DNA of 64,000 nucleotides, taken from NCBI GenBank assembly GCA_008692225.1, contig VICG01000002.1:574001-638000 (forward strand), in the 5' to 3' direction. The DNA is from Monilinia fructicola. Taxonomy: Eukaryota; Ascomycota; Leotiomycetes; Helotiales; Sclerotiniaceae. Below the pieces are notes generated by a model, which did not search any database, was not told where the DNA came from, and saw nothing but the letters and a program-made list of their open reading frames with translations. The position numbers and the translations under genes were made by a program. Position 1 is the first letter of the stretch, and each line of letters begins with the position of its first letter. Shown here piece by piece: positions 62,311 through 64,000 of the stretch.

Positions 62311-63609
62311 CACCAACGAATACCCAGCATTTGTATTCGAATCCTCCCTCCATCATTTCCCAGATAAGTACTTCGTATTAACATCAGCTCCTGATATTCC
62401 AATTCGTCTCCGCCTCGCCCCCAATCATACCGTCTCAATCATCTTACCACCATCCGAACATATAAATATATCAATACCCAGACCCCTCACCCTCACTCGC
62501 ACTCGCACTCAAAAGAAATCATCAAGATTCGATGAATCGGCTCGAGTATCTTCCTTCCCTTGACATCGCCTCCACTCCCAAGCCACAATTACAACTACAA
62601 CCACAACCACAACCACAAAACCCTCCAGCATCCATCCCATCCCATTCCATTCCATCCCATCCCACCCACCCCTTCGCAACCCATCTCAAAACCCCAAGCC
62701 CATCCCCTTCCAAACTCACCCCTTCCAAACACCCCAAAGCGAAATAAAAAACAGACGACACCAAATACCTCATCAAACCCCCTCAACCCAGCCCAACCCA
62801 ACCCAAGCCCCCACGCTCCTCCCCTCAAAATCACCCTCATCCAAACTTCCAAATTTCCTCATGCAACCATCTCGCTCAGGACATCAATCAATCCACACAC
62901 CCAACTACCCACCACATACAACCCAACACAAGATACGCCGCCGCCGTTCAAGTAAGCTTACATGCATTTCGCTTTCCGATTGCCCACCTCCCTCTTTCCT
63001 GCTCCCAATCCTCGAAGACGTACGTACTCAGGGAGCTTGACCCAATCAATCTATATCTACAGCAGGACCTTGTAAGCCACTAGCGGTTATCATGGTACAG
63101 TAATGCTATGATGTTGTGCATGGCATGTACAGGCTGTAAGTGTAAGGGTAGGTAGCGGTAAGTGTGGTTAAGAGTAAGATACAGGTTTCAATTATTTCAA
63201 GGGGTACATACATATGCACAAACACACATATGTAAATATAAAGCCAACAATGCGCGAGAAAGGTTTACTTGAGAACTTTCATTCGTAATCGTAAGCCAGG
63301 TGAAAATATAGAAAGAAGGGTTCAACTATCTGCTCCTTGGCATCCTAGCATATCATTGGATAATTCCCGAAGCGAAAGCTCCGAAAATATCAATACGGCT
63401 TGAAGATGTCCGAATTGTGAAGTTCATAGACCCCCGACTCACGTATCGATTGAACCATAAGGTCTCGAGCAGACTAACTAACTCAGCTAAGCACAAGCTA
63501 AGCAATTGATGTTACCCCGAAAGTTCTTGTTTCCATATCCGTTGCATACAACCAAGAATGGCATACTTTCCTACACCTTAGCTTCGAGTGATTTATGGTC
63601 AAAGGAAGT
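61021..63609. other. Intergenic, CT-rich tract, no gene seen
   Basis: Contains a CT dinucleotide run (62279-62306) and a pyrimidine-rich, CCA/CAC-repeat stretch at 62560-62940 whose frames translate as Pro/Ser repeats. No protein family is recognised. The left edge is the promoter side of the Ser/Thr-rich gene. Confidence 0.5.
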
Positions 63610-64000
63610 TTATGCAACATTCTTGTCCAACCATTCTTCCCATTGCTCTGCGGTGAAGGAACTACTGATTGAATTTTCTACTGCCCCGTCAAACTGCGAT
63701 ATGTCAATTGGTACACATTCACCAAAAAGCATCAGATCTCTTGGCCACTTCACTCGAATATCTCGAGGTAAACAAGCACAAGAGGGAGGGAAACTCACAA
63801 CAACTGTAGGGGTAACATGAATTCCCACCAATCGATTGACCTTCACCAACCTCTTCAAACTATCCGTGACCCCGTTTCCAGTATTCAAACTTCCATCCTC
63901 CGCAGGCTTGTCACTGATCTTCAAAAGATCATAAACCTTCTCTTCATCAACCCCAACTTCTCCTGCAATCTTAGCAAGTCGCTTGTAAGTAGCATTGCGA
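63610..64000 (-). CDS. DsbA-like thioredoxin-fold protein, C-terminal part
   Basis: The gene runs off the right edge, so only the C-terminal two exons are present (64000-63799 and 63693-63610). The visible sequence reads RNATYKRLAKIAGEVGVDEE, KVYDLLKISDKP, then LVKVNRLVGIHVTPTVV joined across a GTGAGT intron to FDGAVENSISSSFTAEQWEE and WLDKNVA. The cis-proline loop (VTPTVV) followed by a Gly-containing turn and a terminal helix is the signature end of DsbA/thioredoxin-like domains. The redox motif would lie outside the window, so activity cannot be judged. The 105-base intron ends GCAG. Confidence 0.7.
   Translation of the reverse strand, partial: RNATYKRLAKIAGEVGVDEEKVYDLLKISDKPAEDGSLNTGNGVTDSLKRLVKVNRLVGIHVTPTVVVSFPPSCACLPRDIRVKWPRDLMLFGECVPIDISQFDGAVENSISSSFTAEQWEEWLDKNVA

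Overview
The window is nuclear DNA from a filamentous ascomycete. Short spliceosomal introns (about 45-225 bases) with GTRNGT donors and CTRAY branch points interrupt most genes, and gene products match Pezizomycotina families. GC-normal gene blocks alternate with very AT-rich islands that carry decayed DNA transposons, as in genomes shaped by repeat-induced point mutation (RIP). Protein flavour, Fot1/pogo-type elements and this layout suggest a helotialean fungus (Leotiomycetes, possibly Sclerotiniaceae). That placement is an inference, not something a single window proves.

Layout. 0.9-16.5 kb is a dense housekeeping block: a Cdc1/Ted1-type GPI-glycan phosphoesterase (+), an Ntr2-like spliceosome-disassembly factor (-), snRNP Sm-G (+), a rhodanese/Cdc25-fold protein (-), the RNA cytidine acetyltransferase Kre33/NAT10 (-), acetyl-CoA acetyltransferase Erg10 (-) and the U5 snRNP GTPase Snu114 (+). 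16.5-31 kb is gene-poor, full of microsatellites and short recurring motifs. It holds only the cytosolic Fe-S targeting factor Cia2 (about 23 kb) and two AT islands, the second containing an 849-base Fot1-type MITE with very long inverted repeats. 31.0-34.0 kb is a seven-exon Zn2Cys6 regulator of the FarA/CTF1 fatty-acid-utilisation family. 35.8-36.7 kb holds a small single-pass membrane protein gene. 37-44 kb is a nest of AT-rich, TA-flanked elements, including a 1.84-kb decayed Fot1/flipper-sized copy. 44-48.7 kb has degenerate long-period repeats and no secure gene. 48.7-52.3 kb holds a conserved mitochondrial membrane protein (-) and a DUF3844-type ER membrane protein (+). 52.3-59.8 kb has no recognisable gene apart from a 255-base MITE. 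59.8-61.0 kb encodes a Cys-rich, Ser/Thr-rich type I membrane protein (-), and the window ends inside a DsbA-like thioredoxin-fold gene (-).

Functional themes. Three spliceosome genes (NTR2-like, SmG, SNU114) lie within 13 kb. The two divergent promoters serving them share the 10-mer GCACGTGATC at nearly the same distance from the SmG and SNU114 start codons. SNU114 itself has a GC-AG intron. KRE33 (ribosome biogenesis), ERG10 (sterol/mevalonate), CIA2 and FarA (fatty-acid use) are otherwise unrelated neighbours.

Caution. Five genes (NTR2-like, the mitochondrial protein, DUF3844, the Ser-rich protein and the small membrane protein) show about a dozen one-base frame changes, mostly in homopolymers, while the other genes read cleanly. 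I regard sequencing or assembly indels as the most likely cause and have annotated those loci as genes, with the breaks noted. I found no coherent previously undescribed system. The best leads are the transposon families, the shared promoter motif and the enriched short motifs.
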